From Alphaproteobacteria bacterium (GTDB lineage: Bacteria; Pseudomonadota; Alphaproteobacteria; Rhodobacterales; Rhodobacteraceae), in contig JAUIDE010000023.1 of the NCBI GenBank assembly GCA_030429105.1, positions 1 through 46,276 on the forward strand: a stretch of DNA of 46,276 nt. The letters run 5' to 3'. A program made the position numbers and the translations under genes. Every line of letters starts with the position of its first letter. Positions within the stretch are counted from its first letter, which is position 1. The notes under the pieces were generated by a model, which ran no database searches, was not told the origin of the DNA, and worked only from the letters and a program-made list of their open reading frames with translations. Positions 33,671 through 42,408 of this stretch are shown here, in pieces.

Positions 33671-34750
33671 ATGCCTGCGCTGCTGACCGGTAGGGAGGCG
33701 GCGAGCCTCTTCCTTTGCATCGCGCTCGGGGCGGCGGGGGGATGGGTCTTCACGCGCATCGGCTCGCCGATGCCGTGGATGCTCGGCGCGATCACCGCCA
33801 ACGCGCTCTGGTGCATCCTCCTGCCCGGCCGGCTCAACCCGGTCCGCTTTCCGGAATGGCTGCGGAACAGCTTCGTCGTGATCATCGGCGTGATGATCGG
33901 CGGCATGTTCACGCCGGAGCTTCTCGGGCGGCTGCCGGACTGGTGGCCGGGCGTCGTCGCGCTCTTCCTCTACACCGTCGCGGCGCAGGTGGCGGGCTAT
34001 GCGCTTCTCCGCCGCGTCGGCGGCTATGACGAGCCGACGGCCTGGTTCGGCGCCGCGCCGGGCGGGCTGATCGAGAACATCATGCTCGGAGAGGCGGCGG
34101 GGGGCGACGTGAAGACGATCTCCGCGCTCCATTTCCTCCGGATCGTCTTCGTGATCGCGATGGTCCCGCTAGGCTTTCTCGTGCTGACGGGGGAGGTCGT
34201 GGGCAGCGCGGCGGGCGTGACCTTCGACCCCGCCCATGTCGCAGCGAACGGCGTGGACTATGCGCTCCTGATCGGCGTCGGCGCGCTCGGCTGGATGATC
34301 GGGAAGCGGCTCGGCATCCCTGCAGGGCACATCATCGGCCCGATCCTCCTCAGCGGGGCGACGCATCTTTCCGGGGTGGTGGAGGCGCAGCCGCCAGCCT
34401 TCGCGGTGATCGCGGCGCAGGTCGTCATCGGCTCCTCGCTCGGCGCGCGCTTCGCCGGGCTGACGCGCGCCGCCCTTGTCGCCGCGGCGCGACTGACGGC
34501 GCTGACCGCCTCCGGCGCGCTCCTCCTCGCCTTCGGCTTCGGGGCGATGCTCGCGCCGCTGACGGGGGAGCGGCCCGAGGTCTACGTCATGGCCTTCGCG
34601 CCCGGCGGGGTGATCGAAATGAGCCTCGTCGCGCTGACGATCGGGGCGAACCCCGTGTTCGTCACCACGCACCACATCCTCCGCATCCTCCTGACGGTGA
34701 GCGTGACCCCGGCGCTCTATCGCCGCTTCGTCGAGGGGCGGGGCGGCTGA
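33671..34750 (+). CDS. AbrB-type integral membrane protein (duplicated AbrB domain)
   Basis: A 359-residue membrane protein with about ten helices. It has the two-fold repeat seen in this family: GSPMPWMLGAITANALWCIL with GVMIGGMFTPELL and PTAWFGAAPGGLIENIMLGE in the first half, and IPAGHIIGPILLSGATHLSG with VIGSSLGARF and AFAPGGVIEMSLVALTIGAN in the second. It is often annotated as an ammonia monooxygenase/AbrB-family regulator, but it is a probable transporter of unknown substrate. It starts 22 bases after fadB and its tail overlaps ccoS on the other strand by 34 bases. Confidence 0.82.
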   Translation: MPALLTGREAASLFLCIALGAAGGWVFTRIGSPMPWMLGAITANALWCILLPGRLNPVRFPEWLRNSFVVIIGVMIGGMFTPELLGRLPDWWPGVVALFLYTVAAQVAGYALLRRVGGYDEPTAWFGAAPGGLIENIMLGEAAGGDVKTISALHFLRIVFVIAMVPLGFLVLTGEVVGSAAGVTFDPAHVAANGVDYALLIGVGALGWMIGKRLGIPAGHIIGPILLSGATHLSGVVEAQPPAFAVIAAQVVIGSSLGARFAGLTRAALVAAARLTALTASGALLLAFGFGAMLAPLTGERPEVYVMAFAPGGVIEMSLVALTIGANPVFVTTHHILRILLTVSVTPALYRRFVEGRGG

Positions 34751-34899
34751 GGAGCGAGGTCGTCATCGTCGAGCAGGATGCGGGCGGCGTCGCCTTCCGG
34801 GTCGGAGAACTGGCCGGAGCGGAGAGTCCAGAGGAAGGCGAGGAGCCCCAACGCCCCGAGCGAGAGCGAGACGGGAATGAGAAAGACGAGGATGTCCAT
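34717..34899 (-). CDS. ccoS: cbb3-type cytochrome oxidase assembly protein CcoS
   Basis: A 60-residue protein starting MDILVFLIPVSLSLGALGLLAFLWTL in a single membrane helix, split here only for reading: helix residues 3-25, then SGQFSDPEGDAARILLDDDD. The RSGQFDDPEG-type motif after the helix is the CcoS signature. It is needed for heme and copper insertion into cbb3 oxidase. Its ATG shares one base with the ccoI stop. Its end overlaps the convergent AbrB-type gene. Confidence 0.9.
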   Translation of the reverse strand: MDILVFLIPVSLSLGALGLLAFLWTLRSGQFSDPEGDAARILLDDDDLAPQPPRPSTKRR

Positions 34900-37064
34900 C
34901 AGCGGAGCCTCAGCGCGTTGAGCGAGACGGTGATCGAGGAGAGCGACATCGCCAGCGCCGCGATCAGCGGCGTGCAGAAGCCGGCGAGCGCGATCGGCAC
35001 GGCGACGAGGTTGTAGGCCGCGGCGAGGCCGAAATTCTCGAGGATGCGCCGCCGCGCGCATCGCGCCGTCTCCATCGCGCCGGCGAGGGCGGAAAGATCG
35101 GCGTTCAGCAGCACCATGTCCGCCGCCACCCGCGCCGCGTCGAGCCCCGAGCCCGGCGCGGCGGAGACATGGGCGGCGGCGAGCGCGCCGGAATCGTTCA
35201 GCCCGTCCCCGACCATCAGCGCCTTGCGGCCGGCGGCGGCGAGGGCGTTAAGCCGTTCGAGCTTCTCCGCCGGGGAGACGCGCGCCTCGGCATGGTCGAT
35301 CGCGAGCGCGGCGCGCGCCGCCTCCACCGCCTCGGCCCCGTCGCCCGAAAGGAGCATCGTGCCGATCCCCCGCGCCTTCAGCGCGGCGACGAGCGCGGCG
35401 GCGCCGGGCCGGAACTCGTCCGCGAATCCGAAGCGGACGGGCGGAGCCTCGCCGAGGCGGAGCCAGATCGCCGCGCCGCCGTCATCCGGCGCGCCCGTGA
35501 AGGCGGCGGAGCCGAGCCGTGCGGCCTCCCCCGCGATCTCCCCCTCCATGCCCGCGCCAGGGCGTTCGAGAAGGCCCGAGACCGGCACCGGCGCGAGCCC
35601 GGCGGCCTCCGCCGCCTCCGCCAGCGCGCGGGCGTAGGGATGGGCGGAGCCTGCGGCAAGGCCCGCGGCGGCGGCGAGCGCTTCCGGCGCGGCTTCGGTC
35701 GCGAGGCGCGGGCGGCCCGTCGTCAATGTCCCCGTCTTGTCGAAGACGGCGACATCCACCTCCGCCAGCCGCTCCAGCGCGTCGCCGCTCTTTAGGAGCA
35801 CGCCGCGGCGGAAGAGCCGCCCGGCCGCCGCCGTCGCGACCGCTGGCGCCGCGAGGCCGAGCGCGCAGGGGCAGGTGATGATGAGCACCGCCACCGCGAC
35901 GTTGAGCGCGAAGCGCATGTCGCCCGCATGCCAGACCCAGAAGAGGAAGGCCGAAAGCGCGAGAAGGTGGACGCCCGGCGAGTAGAAGCGCGCGGCCCGG
36001 TCTGCAAGGGTCTGATAGACCCCGCGCCCGCGCTCCGCCGCGGCGACGAGTTCCGCCATCCGCCGGAGCGATGTGTCCTCCCCCACCGCGGTGGCGCGGA
36101 GCGTCACCGGGCCGGTGAGGTTCATCTCCCCGGCCGACACGACCGCCCCGGGACCGGCGGCCACGGGAACCGTCTCGCCGGTCAGATGGGAGCGGTCCAT
36201 GTCGGTGACGCCCTCGGCGAGCACCCCGTCCACCGGCGCGCGCATTCCGGGCGCGACATGGACGAGGTCGCCCACCCGCAATTCGGAGATCGCGACAGTC
36301 TCCCGCCCGCTCGAGGCGAGGCGGATCGCCTTCGGGCTTTCCAGCGCCGTCAGCTCCCGCGCCGCTGAACGTGCGGCGGCGCGGGCGCGATGATCGAGAT
36401 ATCGGCCAAGCAACAGGAAGAAGGTGAGCGCGACCGCCGCGTCGAAATAGGCGTGCCGCCCGCCGGCCCATGTCTCGAAGAGGGACATGCAGGAGGCGAG
36501 GATGATCGAGAGCGAGATCGGCACGTCCATGTTGAGCCGCCGCGCGCGGAGCGCGCCCCAGGCGCTGTAGAAGAAGGGTCGCCCTGCGAAGGCGACGACC
36601 GGCAGCGCGATGGCGGCGGAGACCCAGTGGAGAAAGTCTCGCGTCGCCGCCTCCGCCCCCGACCAGACGGAGACGGAGAGGAGCATCACGTTCATCATCG
36701 CGAAGCCCGAGACGCCGATGGCGAGGAGGAGCGCGCGGCCTGTCTCGTCGTCGCCGGAGCCGGCCAGCGTCGCCGCATCGAGCTCCAGCGCCCGGTGGCC
36801 GGCGCGGGCGAGCGCCTCGGTCAGCGCCTCCGCAGCCAAGCCCGGAGCGGCCCGCACGGTCGCACGCTTCAGCGTCAGGTTCACACGGGCGGAGACGACG
36901 CCGGGAACGCCGGAAAGCGCCCGTTCCGCCCCGGCGATGCAGCCTGCGCAGTGGATGTCAGGGAGAGAGAGGATGAGCGTCCGCGCCTCCGACGCAGCGC
37001 GAGCGGCGGCGGGGCGGACCGGGGCGAAAGCGGCGCCGCCACAGGCGGGGCAGGCGGCGGTCAT
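34899..37064 (-). CDS. ccoI: Copper-exporting P-type ATPase for cbb3 oxidase (CcoI/FixI)
   Basis: A 721-residue P1B ATPase. The N-terminus has CPACGG and a heavy-metal domain with DIHCAGCIAG (Cys39, Cys42). The membrane copper motif is ITCPCALGLAAP. The phosphorylation site is DKTGTLTTG, and the hinge is VGDGLNDSGALAAAHVS. CcoI moves copper across the membrane for the CuB centre of cbb3 oxidase. It overlaps ccoH by four bases (ATGA) and ccoS by one, so expression is coupled. The linked ccoG, ccoH and ccoS make CcoI more likely than a general CopA. Confidence 0.93.
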   Translation of the reverse strand: MTAACPACGGAAFAPVRPAAARAASEARTLILSLPDIHCAGCIAGAERALSGVPGVVSARVNLTLKRATVRAAPGLAAEALTEALARAGHRALELDAATLAGSGDDETGRALLLAIGVSGFAMMNVMLLSVSVWSGAEAATRDFLHWVSAAIALPVVAFAGRPFFYSAWGALRARRLNMDVPISLSIILASCMSLFETWAGGRHAYFDAAVALTFFLLLGRYLDHRARAAARSAARELTALESPKAIRLASSGRETVAISELRVGDLVHVAPGMRAPVDGVLAEGVTDMDRSHLTGETVPVAAGPGAVVSAGEMNLTGPVTLRATAVGEDTSLRRMAELVAAAERGRGVYQTLADRAARFYSPGVHLLALSAFLFWVWHAGDMRFALNVAVAVLIITCPCALGLAAPAVATAAAGRLFRRGVLLKSGDALERLAEVDVAVFDKTGTLTTGRPRLATEAAPEALAAAAGLAAGSAHPYARALAEAAEAAGLAPVPVSGLLERPGAGMEGEIAGEAARLGSAAFTGAPDDGGAAIWLRLGEAPPVRFGFADEFRPGAAALVAALKARGIGTMLLSGDGAEAVEAARAALAIDHAEARVSPAEKLERLNALAAAGRKALMVGDGLNDSGALAAAHVSAAPGSGLDAARVAADMVLLNADLSALAGAMETARCARRRILENFGLAAAYNLVAVPIALAGFCTPLIAALAMSLSSITVSLNALRLR

Positions 37065-37534
37065 CCCTTCACCTCGATCACGAGATGCTGGCGGAAGACT
37101 TCCCCGCCCCGCCCCGTCGCCGTCATGTCGAGGCGCCAGCGCCCGGGCGCGAGGTCGATCTCCGCGGCTTCCATCGTCGCGGACTCGATGATTTCCGGGG
37201 TCACGTCGAAGGCTTCCGTCGTGGGCCTCCCGATCCGGAGGGCGAAGTCGGCCAGCGGGGCCGGGTCTCCCATCCGGTCCGTCACGCGGATGACGAGCCG
37301 CCCGTCGGCGTAGTCCGCCTTCGCGGACCAGCCGAGCGCGACCTGCGCCGCGCGTTCCCGGTCGAAGCTCTGGCTGGCGACATAGCCGTTCTTCACCTCG
37401 ACGCCGGGGAAGCTGCCGATGGCGGCGACGGCGAGCGCGATGTTCGCCGCCAGGATCGCGCCGAAGGCCCCGGCGAAGCAGAAGAAGACGAAACGCCCCG
37501 TCAGCGGCTTGCCCATGTTCGCGTTACCGGCCAT
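37061..37534 (-). CDS. ccoH: FixH/CcoH-family cbb3 oxidase assembly protein
   Basis: A 157-residue protein with one N-terminal membrane helix (FFCFAGAFGAILAANIALAV). A periplasmic domain follows with VKNGYVASQSFDRERAAQVA and LGWSAKADYADGRLVIRVTD. This matches FixH, which assists CcoI and subunit assembly. It begins one base after ccoG ends and its stop overlaps the ccoI start. Confidence 0.9.
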   Translation of the reverse strand: MAGNANMGKPLTGRFVFFCFAGAFGAILAANIALAVAAIGSFPGVEVKNGYVASQSFDRERAAQVALGWSAKADYADGRLVIRVTDRMGDPAPLADFALRIGRPTTEAFDVTPEIIESATMEAAEIDLAPGRWRLDMTATGRGGEVFRQHLVIEVKG

Positions 37535-37535
37535 C

Positions 37536-38969
37536 TCACTCTCCCTTTCCGACGAAGCTCACATCCGCGCTGGCGCGGGCGCCCGTCTCCACATCCTCGA
37601 CCCAGAACCGGAGGGGCGAGCGCCCGCCCGTCGCCGCCGGGCTGTCCGGCTGCGCGATCACATAGGCCCGCGCATGGCCCGTCTCGTCCGCCGCGACGGA
37701 GACGCGCCGCTCGTCCGTCCCCTCGATGGCGAGGCGCAGCGGCTCCTCCGTCACGATGGAGACGCGGAACTCGGCCGCCTCGTTCTGCTTGTTGCGCACC
37801 CGGAGGTCATAGGCGTTCCGCACCGACCCGTCCGAAAGGGTCACGTTCACCGGATTGCGGATCGCCGCGACGGTGAGGTCCACCTCCGAGCGGATGAAGA
37901 GCGCGAAGAGAAGGGCGAGGCCCACGGCGCTCCAGGCTGCGGTGTAGATCATCACGCGCGGGCGGAAGATGCGCTTCCATGCGGCGACGGCATGGCCGCC
38001 CGCCCGCTCCCGCTTTTCGTCGGCGAGGGAGAGATAGTCGATCAGGCCTCGCTCGCGGCCGAGTTTGTGCATGACGTCGTCGCAGGCGTCGATGCAGAGC
38101 GCGCAGGTGATGCAGGCCAGTTGCTGGCCCTTGCGGATGTCCACTCCCGTCGGGCAGACGGCGACGCAGGCGTTGCAGTCCACGCAATCGCCGAGCTTCG
38201 CCGCCTCCGCGCCCTTGATGTGCTTGCCCCGCGGCTCCCCCCGCCATTCGCGATAGGCGACGGTCAGCGTCTGCTCGTCCATCATCGCGGCCTGGATGCG
38301 CGGCCAGGGGCAGGCGTAGATGCATATCTGCTCCCGCATGAAGCCGCCGAAGACGAAGGTCGTCGCCGTCAGGATCGCGATGGCGGTGTATGCGATCACA
38401 TGCGCCTGGCCGGTCGCGAGGTCGATGGCCAGCTTCGGCGCGTCCGCGAAGTAGAAGACCCATGCGCCGCCCGTCGCGATTCCGATCAGGAGCCAGAGGG
38501 TCCATTTCGTCAGCCGCAGGCGGAGCTTCCGGAGGTCGTATTTCTGCTTGAGGAGCCGGATGCGTGCGTTCCTGTCCCCCTCCACCCAGCGTTCGACGAG
38601 AATGAAGAGATCGGTCCAGACGGTCTGCGGGCAGGCATAGCCGCACCAGACCCGCCCGAGCGCCGATGTGAAGAGGAAGAGCCCGAGCCCCGCCATGATG
38701 AGGAGGCCGGCGACGAAATAGAATTCGTGCGGCCATATCTCGATCCAGAAGAAGAAGAACCGCCGCCCGGCCAGGTCCACCAGCACCGCCTGATCGGGAA
38801 GCTCGGGCCCTCGGTCCCACCGGATCCAGGGCGTGAGGTAGTAGATCCCGAGCGTGAGGATCATCAGCCGCCATTTGAGCGTGCGGAACCAACCCGAAAC
38901 CCGTTTCGGGAAGATCGGTTCGCGCGCGGCGTAGAGCTTGGGCGGGGCGGCTTGGGTTTCGGCGGGCAT
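37536..38969 (-). CDS. ccoG: cbb3 oxidase accessory iron-sulfur protein CcoG/FixG (RdxA)
   Basis: A 477-residue membrane ferredoxin-like protein. It has several helices, WCGYACPQTVWTDLFILVE, CIYACPWPRIQAAMMDEQ, and the ferredoxin cysteine array CVDCNACVAVCPTGVDIRKG with CITCALCIDACDDVM. CcoG reduces copper and helps cbb3 assembly. I start it at ATG 38969, which has AAGGA six bases upstream and lies about 19 bases after the start site expected from the FNR box. An ATG at 38996 would lie upstream of that site. It is the first gene of ccoGHIS. Confidence 0.93.
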   Translation of the reverse strand: MPAETQAAPPKLYAAREPIFPKRVSGWFRTLKWRLMILTLGIYYLTPWIRWDRGPELPDQAVLVDLAGRRFFFFWIEIWPHEFYFVAGLLIMAGLGLFLFTSALGRVWCGYACPQTVWTDLFILVERWVEGDRNARIRLLKQKYDLRKLRLRLTKWTLWLLIGIATGGAWVFYFADAPKLAIDLATGQAHVIAYTAIAILTATTFVFGGFMREQICIYACPWPRIQAAMMDEQTLTVAYREWRGEPRGKHIKGAEAAKLGDCVDCNACVAVCPTGVDIRKGQQLACITCALCIDACDDVMHKLGRERGLIDYLSLADEKRERAGGHAVAAWKRIFRPRVMIYTAAWSAVGLALLFALFIRSEVDLTVAAIRNPVNVTLSDGSVRNAYDLRVRNKQNEAAEFRVSIVTEEPLRLAIEGTDERRVSVAADETGHARAYVIAQPDSPAATGGRSPLRFWVEDVETGARASADVSFVGKGE

Positions 38970-39022
38970 GCTTTGTCCTTCAGGGTTCCGCGCCATATGC
39001 TCCGCCGGGCGGCCGCAGCGCC

Positions 39023-39036
39023 TTGATCGAGGTCAA
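39023..39036. promoter_or_regulatory. FNR-type box upstream of ccoG
   Basis: TTGATCGAGGTCAA is a near-perfect FNR/FnrL site (TTGAT-N4-ATCAA, nine of ten). Its centre is 60 bp before the ccoG ATG. A class II start 41 bp away would fall near 38988. This fits oxygen-limited induction of ccoGHIS, as known for FnrL or FixK in relatives. It could also act on the divergent MsrQ-like gene. Confidence 0.75.
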
Positions 39037-39113
39037 GCGGAGGCGGTGACGGTTTCGTGAGCGGGCGGCGGCGCGGCGTGGCCGCGCCCATATCAGGGGC
39101 GAAGGGGGACGAG

Positions 39114-39956
39114 ATGACCATTGACGACCTGACGCCCTGGAAGGATCGCGCCGGCCGGTTCTCGGCCCTCCGCGCGGCAACCTTCGCGCTCCTCGCCGCG
39201 CCCGCGCTCTGGCTCCTTGCGCTTCTCGCGCTCGGGTGGATCGGCCCGGAGCCGGAGAAGGCGGCGACGCATTTCACCGGTGAATGGACGCTCTACTTCC
39301 TCCTCGCCGCGCTCGCCGTCTCGCCGCTCCGGGCGCAACTCGGCTATGGGCGGCTCATCGGGCTCCGGCGGATGATCGGCCTCTTCGCCTTCGGCTTCAT
39401 CGCCGCGCATTTCGGGCTCTATATTCTCTACATGAATGGCGACCTGCTGAAGGTCGCCACGGAGGTCGTGAACCGCGTCTACCTGACGATCGGTTTTGCG
39501 GCGCTCCTCGGCCTCGCCGCGCTCGCCGCGACCTCCTTTGACCGGGCGATCCGGCGGATGGGGGCGAACTGGCGGCGGCTCCATGCGCTCGTCTATCCGC
39601 TGACGGCTCTCGGGCTTCTCCATTACTTCATGCAGTCGAAGCTTGATGTTTCGCAGCCGGCGCTGCTCGCCGGGATTTTCTGCGGGCTAATGCTGCTGCG
39701 GCTCCGTAGGCTAAAGGCCGCGCCGCCGGCGCTGGTGCTGCTTCTGGCGGCGCTGCTCGCGGGCGTCTCCGCCGCGGGGCTGGAGGCGGCCTGGCATGCG
39801 GGGATGACGGGGGCGCCATGGCGGCGCATCCTCCTCGCCAATCTCGATTTCTCGTTCGAGGTCAGGCCGCCCTGGATCGCCGCCGCGATCATGGTTGCGC
39901 CGATCCTCCTCCTGCCGCGCTACCGGCAGATGTTGCGGAGCGCCACCCAGTCCTGA
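39114..39956 (+). CDS. msrQ: MsrQ-like heme-binding membrane protein (ferric reductase-like)
   Basis: A 280-residue membrane protein. Helices hold the family segments GEWTLYFLLAALAVSPL, GLRRMIGLFAFGFIAAHFG (with a heme-ligand-type His), and RRLHALVYPLTALGLLHYFM. This is the YedZ/MsrQ pattern. MsrQ delivers quinol electrons to periplasmic methionine sulfoxide reductase MsrP. No msrP is adjacent, which is unusual. The start at ATG 39114 has GGGGGA six bases upstream. An ancestral C-terminal extension of about 70 residues beyond the core is present. The 3' end overlaps the peptidase gene by 37 bases. Confidence 0.8.
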   Translation: MTIDDLTPWKDRAGRFSALRAATFALLAAPALWLLALLALGWIGPEPEKAATHFTGEWTLYFLLAALAVSPLRAQLGYGRLIGLRRMIGLFAFGFIAAHFGLYILYMNGDLLKVATEVVNRVYLTIGFAALLGLAALAATSFDRAIRRMGANWRRLHALVYPLTALGLLHYFMQSKLDVSQPALLAGIFCGLMLLRLRRLKAAPPALVLLLAALLAGVSAAGLEAAWHAGMTGAPWRRILLANLDFSFEVRPPWIAAAIMVAPILLLPRYRQMLRSATQS

Positions 39957-41032
39957 TCCGAGAGGATCGGCTCGAACGGCGCGTCGCCCACCACGTCCTC
40001 CGCGCCGACCGCCGCGGCCCGCGCCGCCGGGTCGGGGTGGGAGGAAAGATGGTTGAAGACGCCCCCCTCGCCCGCCTTCTCCCGCAGCTTCAGGAAAAAA
40101 CCGGCGAGCGGGGCCGCCGGCAAACCCTCCGCTGCAAGGAGCCTCGTCGCGAAGGCGTCCGCCGCCGCCTCGGCTTCGCGCTGGTAGCCGGAACGGAGCA
40201 GCGCCTCGGTCAGCGCCACGGTCGCCGTCGCGCCGGTAAAATCGCCAAGGAGGAGGCCGATCAGCCCCGCGCTGCCAGCCGACCGGAGGGCGAGGCGCGT
40301 CGGGTCGCGGGCGACGACATGGCCGATCTCATGGGCCAGAACCCCGGCCGCGGCCTCCGGGCTCTCCGCCGCGCGCAGCAGCCCGCGGAAGAGGATGATC
40401 CGCCCGCCAGGCAGGGCGAAGGCGTTGACAATCGGCGCATCCAGCACGCGGACCTTCAACGGCAGGTGCGCGCCGGCCTTCCGCTCCAGCCGCGCCGTCA
40501 TCCGCGCGAGCGCCGTGTCGCCGGCCGCGTCCTCGCAGAACCGCGGCGGGCCGGAGGCGAAGAGCCGCGCGAACTGGTCGACCATCCCCTCCCCCATCGC
40601 CGCCTCCGCCTCCGGCGGGATCAGCGTGGCCAACCGGTCCGCCAGCGCGGGGGCGAGGTGGAACACGATCAGCCAGACCGAGACGAGCGCCGCCGCGCCC
40701 CAGAGCAGCGCCCGCCGCCAGCGCGGCCGCGCTGTTCTGGGCCTCGCCGCCAGGTCGGGGCAGACCTTGCGGATCGCCGCGACCATGTCCGCGTCTGAAA
40801 TCGTGAGCCGCTCGTCGCTCTCGTCGTCAGGCGTCAGCGAGAGCGACCCGCCCCCTCCGCCGAGATCGCGGAGACCGGAAAGGGACCAGTGGGCGATCGG
40901 CGTCTCGTCCATCCGCATCAGGATCAGCGAGGCGTCCCCGAATTTCACGATCACCTCGGCCGGCGCGGCGGAGCGTCCGTCGAAATACCGGCCTGGCGCC
41001 TCGAGGAGGTCATATTGCGGCAGCGCCGTCAT
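39920..41032 (-). CDS. M48-family metallopeptidase (HtpX/Oma1-like)
   Basis: A 370-residue protein. The N-terminal cytoplasmic part of about 110 residues is of unknown fold. One membrane helix (ALLWGAAALVSVWLIVFHLA) is followed by the zinc protease domain with AAGVLAHEIGHVVARDPTR (HExxH) and the third ligand region YQREAEAAADAFATRLL. The NHLSSHPDPAARAAA segment closes the fold. It is a membrane-anchored zinc protease, probably acting on the periplasmic side. It is coupled to the DUF898 gene (start and stop share one base). Confidence 0.88.
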   Translation of the reverse strand: MTALPQYDLLEAPGRYFDGRSAAPAEVIVKFGDASLILMRMDETPIAHWSLSGLRDLGGGGGSLSLTPDDESDERLTISDADMVAAIRKVCPDLAARPRTARPRWRRALLWGAAALVSVWLIVFHLAPALADRLATLIPPEAEAAMGEGMVDQFARLFASGPPRFCEDAAGDTALARMTARLERKAGAHLPLKVRVLDAPIVNAFALPGGRIILFRGLLRAAESPEAAAGVLAHEIGHVVARDPTRLALRSAGSAGLIGLLLGDFTGATATVALTEALLRSGYQREAEAAADAFATRLLAAEGLPAAPLAGFFLKLREKAGEGGVFNHLSSHPDPAARAAAVGAEDVVGDAPFEPILSDQDWVALRNICR

Positions 41033-42285
41033 CAGAACGCGCCCCCGAGATCGGCGCCGAGCGCGTCGGCGAAGCCGCCGGCCTCCGCCTGTTCGTCATG
41101 CGCCCGCTGGCGCGCCCGCTCCGCCGCGTCGAGATCGTGGATCAGGACGCCCGCGCAGGCGGCTTTCAGCAGCGGATGCGTGAGAAAGGCGTGGCCGAGC
41201 GCGGACCAGACCGCGACGGCGGGCAGGTAGGCCGCCGCGAGAAGAGCGAGCGCGAGCAGACCCGTCAGGTCCGGCGCCCGCCCCTCCGACAAGGCCGCGA
41301 AGAGCGCGGCCGGGTCGCCGATCAGCGCCGCGGCGGCGAGGCTCGACAGGGCCGCCGTCGCTGCGACGCCGAGCCCGATGACGAGCGCGCCGGAGATGTA
41401 GATGCCGACGACCCTCCAGAAACCGAGCGAGACGGAGAAGCGCGTCTTACCGCCGAGCGTCTTCAGCGAATTCAGATGCCGGAAGCTGAAGACCTGATGG
41501 CGGACGAAGCCCATGGCGATGAAGAGCAGAACCAGGGGCGCGAGCGCCGCCTCCTGCCCCGGCTCCTCGCCGCGCGCGGCGTAGACTGCGGCGAGCGCGC
41601 CTAGCCCCGCCGCCGGGAGCCAGACCCAGAGCCAGCTCCGCATCAGCGGCCCCGCGCCGCCCTCTTGAGCGAAGCGTAGATCGCCGAAATAGCTGCGCGC
41701 CGTGGTGTAGCGGGCGAGCCGATGCTGCGTCAGCGGATAAAGGAGCCCGAGGCTCGCTACCGCCGCCCCCCACCACGCCATCGCCCGCCATGCGTAGCCC
41801 CAGGCGCCGGGCGCGAGCCCGAAGCGGACGCCGCGCCAGCGCGTGCGCGCGAGGATGTAGCGCCGGGCGCGATAGCGCGCCCAGAAGAGCGCGGGGAGCA
41901 GCGCGAGGAGCGGCAATTGCAGCCCGACGATGTTGCCCTCGAGCCAGGCGAGCCCGGCGAAGGTCAGCGTCAGGTTGGCGAGCGAGAGATAGACGGCGAG
42001 GACGACGACCGCGACGAGGAAGCCGATCAGCTTCTCCATCGCCCGGCCGGTGTATTCGAGCGGCGAACCGTCGATCCGGATCGAGGCCCAGTAATGCCGG
42101 CGCAGCCGCGTCGTCATCCAGAACCGGCCGACCCCGAGGGTAAGGATCGTCAGCGCCATGCGCCCGAGCGCGAGCCCGAAGAGCCGGCCCCGGGAGCCGT
42201 CATAGATAACTGGAGTCGGGTCGGCGGGCCCTCGCGGCGCCGACCAGGGGTTCGGCGGGAGGCTCGATTCGATCTTTGCGTGCAT
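41032..42285 (-). CDS. DUF898 (YjgN-family) integral membrane protein
   Basis: A 417-residue membrane protein with at least six helices. It has the DUF898 pattern: the repeated TLGVGRFWMTTRLRRHYWAS and YDGSRGRLFGLALGRM near the start, a central LARYTTARSYFGDLRFAQEG, and the AWGYAWRAMAWWG segment. Function is unknown in the family. It is transcribed with the M48 protease immediately after it, a common pairing. The only nearby start is ATG 42285 with a weak purine run. Confidence 0.83.
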   Translation of the reverse strand: MHAKIESSLPPNPWSAPRGPADPTPVIYDGSRGRLFGLALGRMALTILTLGVGRFWMTTRLRRHYWASIRIDGSPLEYTGRAMEKLIGFLVAVVVLAVYLSLANLTLTFAGLAWLEGNIVGLQLPLLALLPALFWARYRARRYILARTRWRGVRFGLAPGAWGYAWRAMAWWGAAVASLGLLYPLTQHRLARYTTARSYFGDLRFAQEGGAGPLMRSWLWVWLPAAGLGALAAVYAARGEEPGQEAALAPLVLLFIAMGFVRHQVFSFRHLNSLKTLGGKTRFSVSLGFWRVVGIYISGALVIGLGVAATAALSSLAAAALIGDPAALFAALSEGRAPDLTGLLALALLAAAYLPAVAVWSALGHAFLTHPLLKAACAGVLIHDLDAAERARQRAHDEQAEAGGFADALGADLGGAF

Positions 42286-42408
42286 GCCCAGCCTGTTCTC
42301 GCCCCGGCCGGACCATAGTGGCCGCGGCGGCGCGCTTCAATCCGGCCGCGCCTCCCCCCCGTCAGTCAGGCCGAACGCGACGGCTCGCCGCCCCAAGGCC
42401 GACTCGCC

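Noticed and set aside
31192-33912. Open frame of about 900 codons on the minus strand opposite fadB
   Set aside because: The composition is Arg-, Ala- and His-rich, typical of reverse-strand shadows of GC-rich genes, while fadB has clear catalytic motifs.
42286-42408. Possible small gene or RNA in the gap between the dehydrogenase and DUF898 genes
   Set aside because: The 123 bp hold no supported start with ribosome binding site and no stable conserved structure that I can see.
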